A stretch of 64,000 nt of DNA from Codonopsis lanceolata. Its lineage: Eukaryota > Streptophyta > Magnoliopsida > Asterales > Campanulaceae. Positions within the stretch are counted from its first letter, which is position 1. Each line of letters opens with the position of its first letter. Shown piece after piece: positions 21,536-33,205 of this stretch. The stretch is from NCBI GenBank assembly GCA_013146195.2, contig CM028378.1:41886925-41950924 (forward strand), given 5' to 3'. The notes beneath the pieces were generated by a model. That model was not told the origin of the DNA. It made no database searches and saw only the letters and a program-made list of their open reading frames with translations. Both the position numbers and the translations under genes were made by a program.

Positions 21536-22764
21536 AATATGTCCAATGTGACAAGAAGGTTGACACGCCTTCCCTAGATTCACCAGGCTCAATATGCTCG
21601 TTACTATCTCTTATCAACAACTTTGGTTCTACATTGGATCTAGAAGCTCATATTGCGGTGATGTTACCGGTCACACTAGTTCTCGTACATTCCAAATGTC
21701 TTTTTTATTATGGTCGAAAATTAGTGAATGGATAGTGGAACCTGGAGCTACCGATCATATAACTCGCTTGCTTTGAACGTCTTATTAATCTTATCTCTGT
21801 AGATCTCGCCCATTTATCTTCCTAATGGGCATACTTCCGAGATAACACAAAAGAGTCAGTATATCTCTCGAGAAGATATTACTCGAGAATGTGTTGTATG
21901 CTCCATCTTTCAAGTATAATCTATTGTCATGAAGTAGATTAACATCTCGACAACCGATTAATCTTGTATTTTACGCCAACACTTGTACTCTAGGACCAGG
22001 GATCACAGAAGATCAAGGGACTGTAAAGTAGTGGATGGCCTATACAAGCTCTATTCTAGTACTAATAACACAGTTTCTGCACAAGTGTTCTTCTCTCGAG
22101 ACATCCCCGCATCAATGTTTCTTGCTCTAGTAGTAGTCATAATATCACTTTGTGGCATTTGAGATTAGGGCATGTTCCTCTTACTTCACCTGAAACATTT
22201 AAGCTTGTGTAAAGTTGATAGTTCCTCTACAATTGCTCCATGTGATATATGCCATTTTTCAAGACAAATAAAACAACCTTTTCCTATCGGTTCATCTCAT
22301 TCGCTTCTCTATTTGATCTTTTGCATTGTGATATTTGGGGACCTTATAGGCATAAAACCTATAATCACTTGCACCTCTTTTCTCACTATTGTAGAAGACA
22401 AGTCGAGAACCACTTGGACTTTCTTACTTCGATCCAAATCACAAGTATGCTTTTATCTCGAAACTTTTTCTCTTACATTAAAAACCAAGATAATGCTCTT
22501 GTGAAGGAGATTAGGTCGATAATGGCACGAGTTCTTTAATGTCTCGTGACTCCCTTCTAGACTCTCTTGGCATAGGACATCAAAGTTCTGTGTTGCCACA
22601 CCTCAACAGAATCGGAGGGCTGAGAGAAAACACGTGACACTCGCTAGAATTAGCCGAGCTCTTAGGTTCCAAGCCAATCTACCTATTTCTTTTTGGGGTG
22701 ATTGTTTGTTAACCGCCACCTACCTCCTTAACAGACTTCCCAGCTCTATTCTTCCGGACTCCCT
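21536..22764 (+). pseudogene. copia-1 protease and integrase, fragmentary
   Basis: Near 21735 the protease site reads WIVEPGATDH; the family has Asp-Ser-Gly, so the catalytic Asp is replaced by Glu. From 22145 the pre-integrase domain is visible (HLRLGH, then CDICHFSRQIKQPFP at about 22240), giving a His/Cys zinc site. Pieces of the integrase core follow in several frames up to about 22760. Many frameshifts make this a relic. Confidence 0.7.
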
Positions 22765-24232
22765 ATGAGGTTTCACTTTGCCACAAACCCTCTAATTCTC
22801 ATCTTAGAGTCTTTGGATATCGTGTTATGCTTCAACCTTAAGTCATACAGAGATAAATTGCCCCTAGAGCCGAAAAATGCATTTTTCCGGGCTATCCTTT
22901 GGAAAAAGGCTTACAAATTGTATGATCTGGACACATCACAAATCTTCTACATTAGGGATGTGATCTTTCATGAATCTCACTTTCTCTTACTCTCCCTCAG
23001 TCTCTTCTCCTTCTCCTTCTTGTTCTTCTTTAGTGACCCTTTGGATGAGGATTTATTTCCCTCTATTCCATCCAGGCTTCTACACTGCAACTACATATCT
23101 GATTCTCACACTCTAGATTCCACATCATCTCCTTCTTCTTCTCCTTCAAGATCTTCTACCTTCCTCCTCGATGTCCCTCCTAGGCCTACGGAACTAGGGT
23201 TCTTCCGCAAAGTACAAGGATTATACAGATTACCATTCACTGTTCCTACTTCCACAACCTCATGTGTTGCAAGTATATCTCTCTTCATTCTATACATAAT
23301 GTTATGTCATATGCTCATCTCTCTCCTACCTATCATCATTCATTGCCAATATTGACACTATTCAGAACCTAAGACATACACTCTCGAGGTGAAGTCCCCA
23401 CACCTGTGAGGCAATGGCCACATAATTAGAGGCTCTTGAGAGGAATAACACTTGGATAGTTCGGGACTTACCTCGCTGGAAAGAAGGGCGTAGGATGTAA
23501 GTGGATCTATAAGGTCAAATAAAAGCGATGGCTCGGTTGACAAGTTTAAAGCGATTAGTGGCAAAAGGTTTCACACAAAGGAAGCTATTTTGAGACTTTT
23601 GCACTGTGGCCAAGATGACTACGGTGAAAGTCTTATTGGCGTGGGTTGCTATGAATAAGTGGCCTCTACATCAAATGGATGTCTCTAATGCCTTCTTACA
23701 TGGAGATTTACAAGAGGAGGTGTTCATGACTCTTCCTCAAGGTTATCGTGATCCCAGACTGTCTCGTGTTCTACTCATGTATGTAAACTAATTAAGTCTC
23801 TCTATGGCTTGAAACAAGCCCCTAGGCGTGGTTTCACAAGTTATCTTCAGATTGAAAGGTTTTGGGTATACTCAAGCAACTAGTGATCATACCTTGTTCA
23901 CAAAAATTTCGGCTCTACATACACTTCCCTTCTAGTTTATGTGGATGACATAGTCATCACGGGATCTTCTTCAAGCTGCTATTGTTGAATTGCAAGATTT
24001 CTCCACTCTTTTTCCATCAAGGACTTGGGACAAGCGAAATATTTTCTAGGTCTTGAATTAGCCGAAATTCTTCGAGAATCTGTCTTCATCAACGAAAGTA
24101 TGCTCGGACATTATTAAGGAAACCGGCTCTCTTCTAAGGTGTCTCCAATCTCTATCCCTACAAATCATGGTCTCGTCTCTCGAGTCTAGAGTTTTGATGT
24201 CCAATCTAGATCAATACAGAGGTTGGTGGGCG
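22765..24232 (+). pseudogene. copia-1 integrase tail and reverse transcriptase, first part
   Basis: The frame at 22765 gives the integrase C-terminal segment (KAYKLYDLDTSQIFYIRDVI). From 23606 RT blocks appear (HQMDVSNAFLHGDLQEEVFM), and the catalytic VYVDDIVIT is at 23935-23961 in another frame. The RT is cut at about 24230 inside the block for RRLVG and resumes at about 26085 after an inserted LTR. Confidence 0.78.
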
Positions 24233-26084
24233 TGGGTTCAGTGAAATTTGCTCCTCGCGCCTGGATAAGTGCAGGCGTGTCGTGACATCCACTACTCCCC
24301 GTTCCACCATCCCTTGTTTAGGGAGGACGAAATCAAAAGTGTGGGAGGAGTCTTTTAATAGCGCGTTGGAATGCGCCGATTGCCTTTAGTGGATTTTGAT
24401 CCAATATGGGAGCTTTGGGTTTTCTATGTCAAGTTATCCCTTTTTAGGGGATACCAGGATATAGAATGCATCATTCCTTCTATTCCCATTCTCCCTTGTT
24501 TAGGAGAACTTGAAAGTGCAAGGAAACAAGCGGTGCTGGCCCCACTATGGAGTTTATGAAAATAGCCTTATGGCCTATCTCGGATCACTATGGGTGCTTT
24601 GGGTTTTCACGTCCGTTATCCCTTGTTTAGGATACCAGACAAAGGAATACATCACCTTTCCATTCCCATTCTCCCTTGTTGAGGGGTGAGCATTGAAAGT
24701 GCAAAGAAAGATGTTGCGAGGCCCCACTGGATCCAAAATGTTTTAGAGTCGCCATCTTTATTTTTAAGGCAAAAATAAAGCAAAACCAAAAAGAAACCGA
24801 GAGGCAAAACAACGGGTTCGGAGGCTAAGTTACGAGTTGGGAAGGTGCTAGGCACCCAACTCGCCTCTTTCGATCTCAAAAGCGTTTTTGCTAAAGTATG
24901 CTTCTTGTTATATTTATTTAACAGATAAATAAAGCATTAACGCCTACAAATACATCCATTTGTCTACATATTTACAGACTTGCAAGCTGTCTCTTTTACA
25001 AATAATTACAAATATACTTGAAAATATTTGGCCACAATAATACTACATTTAGTATTATTTCCTAATTAAAGATAACCGCTTATATATCTACATTGGACCG
25101 GATTGAAATAATAATTTTATAAATAAAGACTTTAGTGAATAAATAAAGCAAATAATTACAAATATACCTAAAAATATTTGGCCATAATAATCTATATATT
25201 TAGTACTATTTCCTAACTAAATCCGGCAAGACAAGCTTATATATCTACATTGGGCGGATTGGAAATAATAATTTTATAAAATGAAAGCTTTAAAGTAAAA
25301 CTTACTAACAGGCCTAGGGTGTGCCTCGTCCTTCTTCGGGAGAGGAGACTTTTTGCCTTCTTGATGTGTTTTAAGGCAGTGACGGCTTATATACGGTGTT
25401 TTGGCTCACTCACCTGCACGACGGCTTAGTTTTTGTGGTTTTGGCTTATTTGGGCGGAATAACGGCTTATATGGGTTGATTTTCATCTATTATTAGTAAC
25501 GACTTACTTTATGGTTTTGCCGGGAAATAAGGTGGATACCTAGTCAGGTCTAAGGCTCACTCTACCTCATTGGTTTTGTGTTTGGAGGAGATTTGGCGAG
25601 TTTCGAGGCTTTTGAAATGATCGCCACTATTTATTTCTTCGCAGAACGAGGAGAGAGAAATTTTATCGAGAAGGTCTCAATGAAAATCCTGCCTCTGTAT
25701 TTATAGGCCGAAACAGGACACGAAGGAAATAAAATCCTTCTTCGCGCTCCAACCGATTGTACCCAAGCTGCCAGAAAATTTGTGTTTTACGGCAACAAAT
25801 GGAGCATTGTTTGAGGAATAGTGGAAATTGGGCGCCTAACCCACAAAAATTGGGAGCCACGCCCAAAAAATTGGGAGCCATGCCCACTTTCAATGGTGGC
25901 CACACCCATTTCCAAACTATGTACTTTTTGTACACTTTGGTCCCTCATAGTCGTCATTCAAGCATCCTCGCTTTGTTTTTTTGGCACTTTTGATCCTCAG
26001 AATTTGAAATTTGTTAATGTTTTAACAGTGTCTTGATATTTTATGTCATGTCACATACCGTGGGTACGAAATTGGGGTGTCTAC
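24233..26084 (-). repeat. solo-LTR-like insertion in copia-1
   Basis: About 1.85 kb of unrelated non-coding sequence splits the RT of copia-1. Read on the minus strand it begins TGTAGACACCCCAATTTCG at 26084, a common LTR start, and has a TATAAATA box at about 25704-25697. It contains two internal tandem duplications: about 24403-24550 with 24590-24730, and about 25002-25130 with 25151-25290. The left limit is approximate (a TG at 24233), and the target duplication is not clear. No coding sequence for a retroelement is seen, hence solo LTR. Confidence 0.6.
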
Positions 26085-26640
26085 AGAAGGTTAATCTATC
26101 TTACCATCACAAGACCCGACATAGCTTATTCAGACATGTTCTTAGCCAATTTTTGGCTCAGCCCAGCAATCCCATCTCTACAACCTTGAGAGTAGTGAAA
26201 TTTCTTAAGCTGTGCCCCTCGTCAAGGACTTTTCTTCTCTCGCTACTTCTACTTCCGCCTTGTTCGCTTATTGTGATGCGCGATCAAATGCTTGTCCCAC
26301 AACTAGAAGGTCTGGCATCGGATTCGTGTGTTTCTAGGTTCCTCTCTTATCTCTTGGAAGAGCAAGAAGCAAACAACAAGATCCGTATCATCTAATCAAT
26401 ATCGGTCTATGGTCACCTGCTGTGAGATCATTTGGCTCAAGTCACCGCGTCAAGGATCTTCATGTCAACATTCCTACTCCTATTTCCCTCTGCTGTGACA
26501 ACAAGGCTGCCCTCCACATTGCTGCTAATCATGTTTATCATGAGAGGACTAAGCATATCGATATAGACTGTCATATTATCAAAGAGAAAGTGGATCAAGG
26601 TCTCATTGCCACTTCTCATGTGTTCTAAAGAGTTTGCAGA
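26085..26640 (+). pseudogene. copia-1 reverse transcriptase end and RNase H
   Basis: The sequence resumes with IYLTITRPDIAYS in one frame, then decayed connection sequence. RNase H follows at 26422-26628 (CDNKAALHIAANHVYHERTK, then HIDIDCHIIKEK). The Asp of CDNKAA and the HIDIDCH block are the normal copia RNase H signatures. Stops lie in between, so it is not functional. Confidence 0.82.
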
Positions 26641-26737
26641 TTTATTTTACCAAGGTCTCATTGCCTCGCACTCAAATTGACTATCTTAGGTCCAAGTTGT
26701 CGTGGTCAATTTATTTTCCCTTCCAACTTGAGGGGGG

Positions 26738-26943
26738 TGTTAAGAATACTGTGTCGGGTGTTGAATTGTAAGAGTCCGAGGGTGTCTCTCGAACATTGTA
26801 GTTACGTAAAAAGTCTCATATCGAGCAGTATTCTTTCTCATATATAAGGCTTTAATCTCAAAACAGAAAGGGGGGGGGGGAAATACGAATACAATCTCAA
26901 TCTTGTTCAAATCTTTTTCTCTGTTGCTTCCCTAAATTCAACA
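26738..26943 (+). repeat. 3' LTR of copia-1, with polypurine tract
   Basis: A purine tract (GAGGGGGG, 26730-26737) directly precedes TGTTAAGAATACTG at 26738. The LTR is 206 bases and ends TTCAACA at 26943. A TATA-like catatataagg lies at about 26839, and a G-run is at 26869-26880. The next bases (ctttcgg) match the region upstream of the intact NLP gene, so the insertion point is visible. Confidence 0.8.
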
Positions 26944-27150
26944 CTTTCGGTCTTCCCTCCCGGTGGTTGTCTCCCCTTTATTAATCGCCAATTTGTGAGA
27001 TATATTTAGGGATGATTACTACTTTGTTCTAGGGCACAACTAGAACAAGAAATTCTTTTCAAATTGTGGTCGATAATATATTGTCAGTCATTCCTCCTGT
27101 TTGTGTTGGTGTACTTGAACCCCTTTCAGGTTCAGTCCTTCCCACAATTT
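26944..27150 (+). pseudogene. NLP pseudogene, 5' fragment
   Basis: The sequence from ctttcgg onward matches the 5' flank and exon 1 start of the intact NLP gene at 59030-59170 (shared phrases gtggttgtctccccttta and tagggatgattactact). It then jumps to a match with about 59650-59690 (tgtttgtgttggtgtacttg), so most of exon 1 is deleted. The start codon region is present near 27014, but a stop follows at once. It ends where the truncated 3' LTR of gypsy-2 begins. The rest of the pseudogene continues at 35768. Confidence 0.8.
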
Positions 27151-28001
27151 TAAATATAAGATAATTACTAAACCATAATTGTACCTACCAAATCCTATTA
27201 AATTTCTATAATAATAATTATAATAATACTTATTTTATTTTGTTGTTTTTCTCAGAATTATGTGTTGTACGCATAGCAGCTATATATATTTCTTTTCTTT
27301 TCTTTTTTTGATTTCTCACTCCTCTGCACACACACACGCCTTCATGACACACACACACACACACACCTATACTCACGTACTCACATACTCACATACACTG
27401 GATTTATCTGTATCATGTAAACATATATGTATGTATCTGATCACTAACTTACAAATGGTTTATATATATTCATACACATATATATTATAATCCAAGAAAG
27501 TCATCACCCACTTATGATTTCCTTACCCTTTTTATCTTCCGGGATCAATTACTGTGTATGTGTACTACCAAGGCAAATCAAAATGAGAAGAGGGAGGTTG
27601 ATGCTTACCCCAACTAGCCGCCTCTCTTGATTCTCTCTCTTTCTCTCTCTCTCTCTCTCGGCTACCGTTGCAGTGATTTTTTTTTCTGTTCTAAAATGTT
27701 CTGGTCTCCTCCTCACAAAAATTATTTATGTTATACTCTACTAGGTTTTCTAACCCTAATTGAGATTTTTGAGTTCCACTGGATTGGACAAAAAATTAAT
27801 TTAAGTTAAAAATGTCCTAAATGCATTGTATTTACTTGAGTCACAAGAGGGCTAAGCCCGATTAAATTAAATTGGTTACTACTTAGGTCGATAAATTTTA
27901 TTAACCGAACCAATTATAATATTACCTAATTAGGTTAAAAACGAACGTAATATTAATTAATACGAAATTAATATTTTTGATCAAATTATCGGGATATTAC
28001 A
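27151..28001 (-). repeat. 3' LTR of gypsy-2, truncated
   Basis: It matches the inner 600 or so bases of the 5' LTR (about 35137-35767), including tcggg-attaca at its inner end, next to the polypurine tract (minus AAGGAGGTAAGAG at 28014-28002). The first ~1.2 kb of the LTR, including TGTAACGCCCC, is missing, and the NLP fragment is joined directly at about 27150. It contains a ~200-base stretch with CA repeats (27281-27488) where the other LTR has only a (TA)n run. A (CT)n tract lies at 27632-27659. Confidence 0.82.
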
Positions 28002-28036
28002 CTCTTACCTCCTTAAAAGAAGTTTAGTCCGTAAAC

Positions 28037-29310
28037 TTACGTACCAAGTCCAGCGAAAAGTTTGGGGTGATTCTCCCTCATTTCCTCTTCAAGTTCCCAT
28101 GTAGCTTCCCTCTCGGTGTGATTGCTCCATTGAACCTTGACATAAGGAATGGTTCGCTTCCGAAGAACTGGATCCTTTCGATCTACAATTTTAATAGGTC
28201 GCTCAGCGTAACTAAGATCTTCCCTTAAGCGGAGCTGCTTATACTCGATCACATGGCTTGGATCTGGAACATACTTCCTCAACATTGAAACATGGAATAC
28301 ATTGTGCACCCTTGAAAGTACTAGTGGCAAGACTAGTTGGTATGCAACTTCCCCGACTTGTTCGAGCACTTCAAATGGTCCCACAAATCTCAAGCTAAGC
28401 TTACCCTTAATACCAAACCTCATAACTCCACGCGTAGGGAAAACCTTGCGGAACACATGATCCCCTACTTCGAATCCGAGTTCATGTCGGTGCTTATCGG
28501 CGTAGGACTTCTGCCTACTCTGAGCCGTTAACATTATCTTCTTAGTATGTTGTACTTTCTCCGAGGTAATCTGTACCAATTCTGATCCCAACAACCTTCG
28601 TTCTCCTACTTCATCCCAACATGTAGGCGTACGACACCTTCTTCCATACAACGCCTCATACGGTGCCATATCAATGCTTGCATGATAACTATTGTTGTAG
28701 GTGAACTCTACTAAGGGTAAATGATCATCCCAACTACTCGGAAAGTCCAAAGCACAAGAACGAAGCATATCTTCCAAAGTCTTGATGGTCCACTCAGATT
28801 GGCTATCTGTCTGCGGATGAAAGGCCGTACTAATACTCAAAATGGTGCCCAAAGCCTTCTATAAACTACCCCAAAACTTCTAGGTAAACCTGGTGTCGCG
28901 ATCACACACAATTGAGACTGGCACTCCGTGTAACCTGACAATCTCATCCACATACATCTTGGCCAACTTTTCCAGCGGGTCATTTATCCTAAAGACTAAA
29001 AAGTGTGTTGATTTCGTCAAACGATCCACAATAACCCAAATGGAGTTATTTCCTTTTAATGTTTTCGGCAACCCCACAACGAAGTCCATAATTATATGTT
29101 CCCATTTCCACTCGGGTATGGGCATTGACTGAATAATCCTCCCGGTCTCTGATGTTCGCACTTCACTTGCTGACACACGAGACATTTGGACACAAATTCT
29201 AAAATTTCTCGCTTCACATTACTCCACCAAAAAGTGTCCTGCATATCTCGATACATCTTTGTGCTCCAAGGATGTATCGCAAATCTTGAATTGTGAGCTT
29301 CTTCTAACAC
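28037..29310 (-). pseudogene. gypsy-2 integrase with chromodomain-like tail
   Basis: Frames 29310-29092, 29185-28880 and 28852-28037. The zinc site (HNSRFAIHP, then CLVCQQVKCEHQ) is followed by IIMDFVVGLPK and SIVCDRDTRFT, which hold the first two catalytic Asp, and STAFHPQTDSQSEWT. The GPF module (RFVGPFEVLEQVGEVAYQL) and the tail TIPYVKVQWSNHTEREATWE follow. A frame break near 28870 lies in the core. The layout is that of Tekay/Del chromoviruses. Confidence 0.85.
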
Positions 29311-29429
29311 TTCCCTCTTTATATCTGGATACGATGGAATGCTGACCTTTTTTCCAAACCGTAAAATACCATCCCCTCCAAGTCGAAAGTCAACCTGAGC
29401 TCCAATCTCTACCCCTTCACAAATTTTTA

Positions 29430-30436
29430 CTAACTCCGGGTCAACTTTCTGGTAGTTTTGATCTTCTCTAGCAAGGACGGTTGAAGACTCAATCGAGCTA
29501 GATAGCCTTTTCCTCCCCTTACCCGAACTCCCGAACCCAAATTCTCGATATTCTTGAGAATGCTCTTCTCCTTTGTTAACATCATTGCCAAAGTTCCTTT
29601 GCTCTTACAACTCAAAGCATCAGCAAAACATTGGCTTTACCTGGATGGTAGAGAATGGTGCAGTCATAATCCTTTAATAGCTCCAACCATCACCGTTGTC
29701 TCATAATCAATTCTCTCTGAGTGAAAATGTACTTAAGACTCTTGTGGTCAGTATAAATCTCACAAGTCGCTCCATATAAATAATGTCTCCAAATCTTTAA
29801 AGCAAACACTACTGTAACTAACTTTAAGTCATGGGTTGGGTAGTTTCTTTCAAAGTTCTTTAACTGCCTTGAAGCGTAGGCAATCACCTTCCCATCTTGC
29901 ATCAATACACACCCCAAACCTTTTAACGAAGCATCACTGTAGATCACAAACTTCTCTGATCCTGACGGTAAAGCAAGAATTGGGGCTGACACCAATCTTT
30001 TCTTCAACTCCTCGAAACTTGCCTCGCACTCCTCTGTCCAAACAAACTTCTTGTTTTTCTGAGTCAACTGGGTTAGAGGTCCTGTAATTTTTGAAAACCC
30101 TTCTACAAAACGATGATAATATTCTGCTAGCCCCAAGAAACTTCGAACTTCCGTAGCGGTCGTCAGTCTCTCCCAATTTACTACTGCCTCTATCTTGGCC
30201 GGGTCTACTGAGACTCCATCTTTTGACACTACATGACCCAAGAAACTCACCGTTTCCAACAAAAACTCACATTTCTTAAACTTCTCATATAATTTCTCCT
30301 CCTTTAAAATCTGCAGTACCGCTCTCAAGTGTTGCTCGTGCTCCTCTCGAGTTTTTGAGTAGATCAGTATATCATCAATGAAGACAATCACACACCGATC
30401 TAGAAACTTTCGAAACACTCGGTTCATTAAGTCCAT
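29430..30436 (-). pseudogene. gypsy-2 reverse transcriptase (3' part) and RNase H
   Basis: The frame 30436-29690 begins at the catalytic FIDDILIYSKTREEHEQHL and continues through FLGHVVSKDGVSVDPAKIEA, the VWTEECEASFEELKK connection and RNase H (VIYSDASLKGLGCVL, CEIYTDHKSLKYIFTQ). A short frame 29615-29430 holds the RNase H-integrase linker after a break near 29690, where Trp-containing residues are lost. Confidence 0.85.
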
Positions 30437-31560
30437 AAATGTTGCCGGAGCGTTTTCAACCCAAACGACATCACCAAAAACTCATAATGTTCGTACCGCG
30501 TTCTAAATGCAGTCTTAGCAATATCCTCCTTTCTGACTCTTAGTTGGTTGTACCCCAAACGAAGATCAATCTTAGAGAAGTAGCATGCACCTTGTAGCTG
30601 GTCAAAAAGATCATCGATCCTTGGTAACGGGTACTTGTTCCGCATCGTGACCCGATTCAATTCTCGGTAATCAATGCATAGCCTCATCTCCACGACTTTC
30701 TTTTTCACAAACAAAACTGGAGCACCCCATGCTGATACGCTAGGCCTAATGAGTTCCTTCTCCAACAATTCCTGTAATTGTTCCTTCAAATATTTAAGTT
30801 CCGTTGGAGCTTTAGAGATTGGGGCTGTCCCAGGTGCTAAATCAATTAAGAATTCCACCTCCCTCTCTAGTGGAAGTCCTGGTAATTCTTCAGGAAACAC
30901 CTCCATAAACTCCCTAACCACAGGATGTGACTTAAGACTAACCCCTTCTCTACGTGTATCGGTAATGTGCACCAAATAACCTTGGCAAACTTTCCTTAAC
31001 AGTCTACGAGCTTGTATTGACGAGATACAACCTGTTAGAGCCGTAGGCTTAGAACCCTTAAATCGAAACTCCGATTCTCGTAGAATACAAAATATTAACT
31101 CCTTCCCAAAATAGTCCACCTTAGCATGGAAGGCGACTAACCAGTCCATTCCCAAAATTATATCAAAATCTTGAATATCTAAGGAAATCAGGTCTATAAG
31201 AATTTCTCTACCCTCCAAATTCAACGAACAAGACCTATAGACTGAAGTCATTGGAATAGACTCCCCTGTTGGTGTATCTATAACCAACTCAAAATCTAGG
31301 TTTTGTGGCAGCAGTTTTATGCGTTGTGCAAGGGATGTAGATATTACAGAATGTGTTGCACCCGGATCAACCAATGCATATAAATTACGATAAAAGAGTG
31401 GGACGGTACCTGCCACCACGTCATTAGTTTCCCGAGCATCTCTTGCGATCATTGCATACACTCTACCCTGCTCCTTTGGTTTAGGTTTGTCCCCGCCACC
31501 AATGTTCTGAACAACCCGATTCCTCAGTGGCTCAGGGAAATCTCTGACTTTGTTTCCCAT
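30427..31560 (-). pseudogene. gypsy-2 protease and 5' part of reverse transcriptase
   Basis: A 377-codon open frame. It contains the protease site ALVDPGATHSVIST and the LGMDWLVAFHAKVD block, then FMEVFPEELPGLPLEREVE, SAWGAPVLFVKKK, CIDYRELNRVTMRNKYPLP and FSKIDLRLGYNQLRV. The His of the usual GYHQ is Asn here. It ends near the LVMSFGLKT segment, where a frameshift at about 30440 breaks the link with the YxDD part. Confidence 0.85.
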
Positions 31561-32811
31561 CTTGCTGCAGTTAAAACAAGCTCATGTTTCCCTGTGGCAA
31601 GCCAACGTCGGATGCTTTCCCCCACAGGTCTTACAATTCTCAATTTGTCCCCGATTCGTATTCCATTTGTCCTGACCTTGGTCATGTCTTTGATCTTGTC
31701 ATTGATTCCAATTCCGACTCCATTGATTTGACCCCTTGGATCTATTATCATTTGTGGTTTTCCTCTTATCCCCACTGTAACTACCTCCTCGATAACCTGA
31801 CTGATGTCGAGAATTATTTCCTCGATAACCCGACTGATCCCGAGAACTACTTCCAAGACTCTTAAAATATCTCTTTTTCTCCTCCCTTTTCTTCTGATAG
31901 TTTACTGATACCCGTTCAAGTATTCTAGCCCGGTCGACAACTTCAGCATATGTTTTCAACTGTAAGGCTACTAATCGATGACTAATTCTCCCATCAAGGC
32001 CTCTTTCAAACATCCTGACCTTCCGTTTCTCATTCTCAATGAGACCAGGAGCGTATTTCGATAGCTCCGTGAATTTGACAGCATACTCATCGATCGTCAT
32101 CTTTCCTTGTTCTAGATTTAGGAATTCAACTAGCTTGTCGTCCTGCACACTTTCAGGAAAATATGTCTTGTAGAAGATCTCAAGGAAAGTCTCCCATGTG
32201 TATTCTTTCGCCCCAGTTGCTTTAACAATTTTCATCTTGGACTACCACCACTGATCAGCCTCTCATTCGAACTTGAAAGTGGCGAGGTTGACCTTTTATT
32301 CACTCGTAAAGGTCATCGTTCTAAAAATCTTCTTCATACTTTCAACCCATTCCTCTAGTTTAATCGTGCCTGGCGCGCCTGAGAAGGGCTTAGGGCTTCT
32401 CTTCTGAAATATGTTGAGGGGTCTTTTGCTACTATTTGAGGTTGAGGAACTACAGGCAGAGGTTGTGGTACAAAGAAGTGAGGGTGCGAGTGCGGCCGAG
32501 GTTTTGCGGCGATGCAAGAGGTCGAGGTTATGGTAGCGGTGAGGTTGTGGTTGGACAATTTGGCCAAATCTATTTACAGCTTAGGTCAAATTCTGTAGAA
32601 GGTTCATCATAAGTACATGGTCCACTAAAGCGGGATTTGTTGCGTTTGGTTGAGGCACTTCAGGGATAGGATTTTCATTACTCATACTAAATTAGGTTCC
32701 AGATTGTTCCCACACACTTTCAGAAACTGAGTCTTCTACTGCTCTTCCTCCCATGTTTCCTCGGCCACGACCACAACCTCGGTTAGCGGTACGTCCTCCT
32801 CTACGTGCCAT
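31524..32811 (-). pseudogene. gypsy-2 gag
   Basis: A Gly/Arg-rich start (ATG at 32811-32809; MARRGGRTANRGCGRGRGN) reaches a stop near 32695. The capsid domain of the Retrotrans_gag type lies in frames 32517-32296 and 32235-31699 (WETFLEIFYKTYFPESVQD, FLNLEQGKMTIDEYAVKF). A basic linker with repeated RHQSGYRG-like units follows. At about 31560 the zinc knuckle reads CFNCSKMGNKVRDF, where the His and last Cys are replaced by Asn and Phe, and a TGA precedes it. The gag is dead. Confidence 0.82.
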
Positions 32812-33205
32812 ATTATACTAATACAAAAACCAGGAAGTGTCAATTTATATCTAAAATTCCATCATACTAAGATGTGATTGCTAACTGACATGACGTAATT
32901 GGAAACAATCTACACACTTGTTATGTAATATCAGATTCCTTCACAAAGTTGTTCTCACAATCTTATGCTCTCGAAACCAATATCAAATACAAAAATATAG
33001 TTGAAAGTAAACATCAATGTATTCAAAAATAATCTCCCAAAATTTATTAAGTATCAATAAAAATTCAACCCACATCTCAAAATTTGGACACACTTAGTGT
33101 ATTTCATGTCTTATGACTAAAGAAAACAGGAAACCATCTGAACAAACCTAACAACTATGATGGCCATAAACGAAATTAAATAGTAATGCAGGAGTGTTAT
33201 CCTAT

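Larger units (their letters stand above)
20399..26943 (+). mobile_element. copia-1: decayed Ty1/copia element interrupted by another LTR
   Basis: Plus-strand order is gag, protease, integrase, reverse transcriptase, RNase H, polypurine tract and 3' LTR, the order that separates copia from gypsy. The 5' LTR is lost at the gap. A solo-LTR-like block (24233-26084) sits inside the RT. The 3' LTR ends directly against the NLP pseudogene at 26944. The gag resembles that of copia-2 at 62285 onward, so both belong to one broad family. Confidence 0.85.

Noticed and set aside
25663..26036. Frames with repeated Asn-Trp-x-Pro or Gly-Ala-Met words
   Set aside because: They come from a short repeat (aattgggagcca) inside the solo LTR.
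27337..27367. (CA)n tract as a regulatory element
   Set aside because: A simple microsatellite within a decayed LTR; the other LTR has a different tract there.
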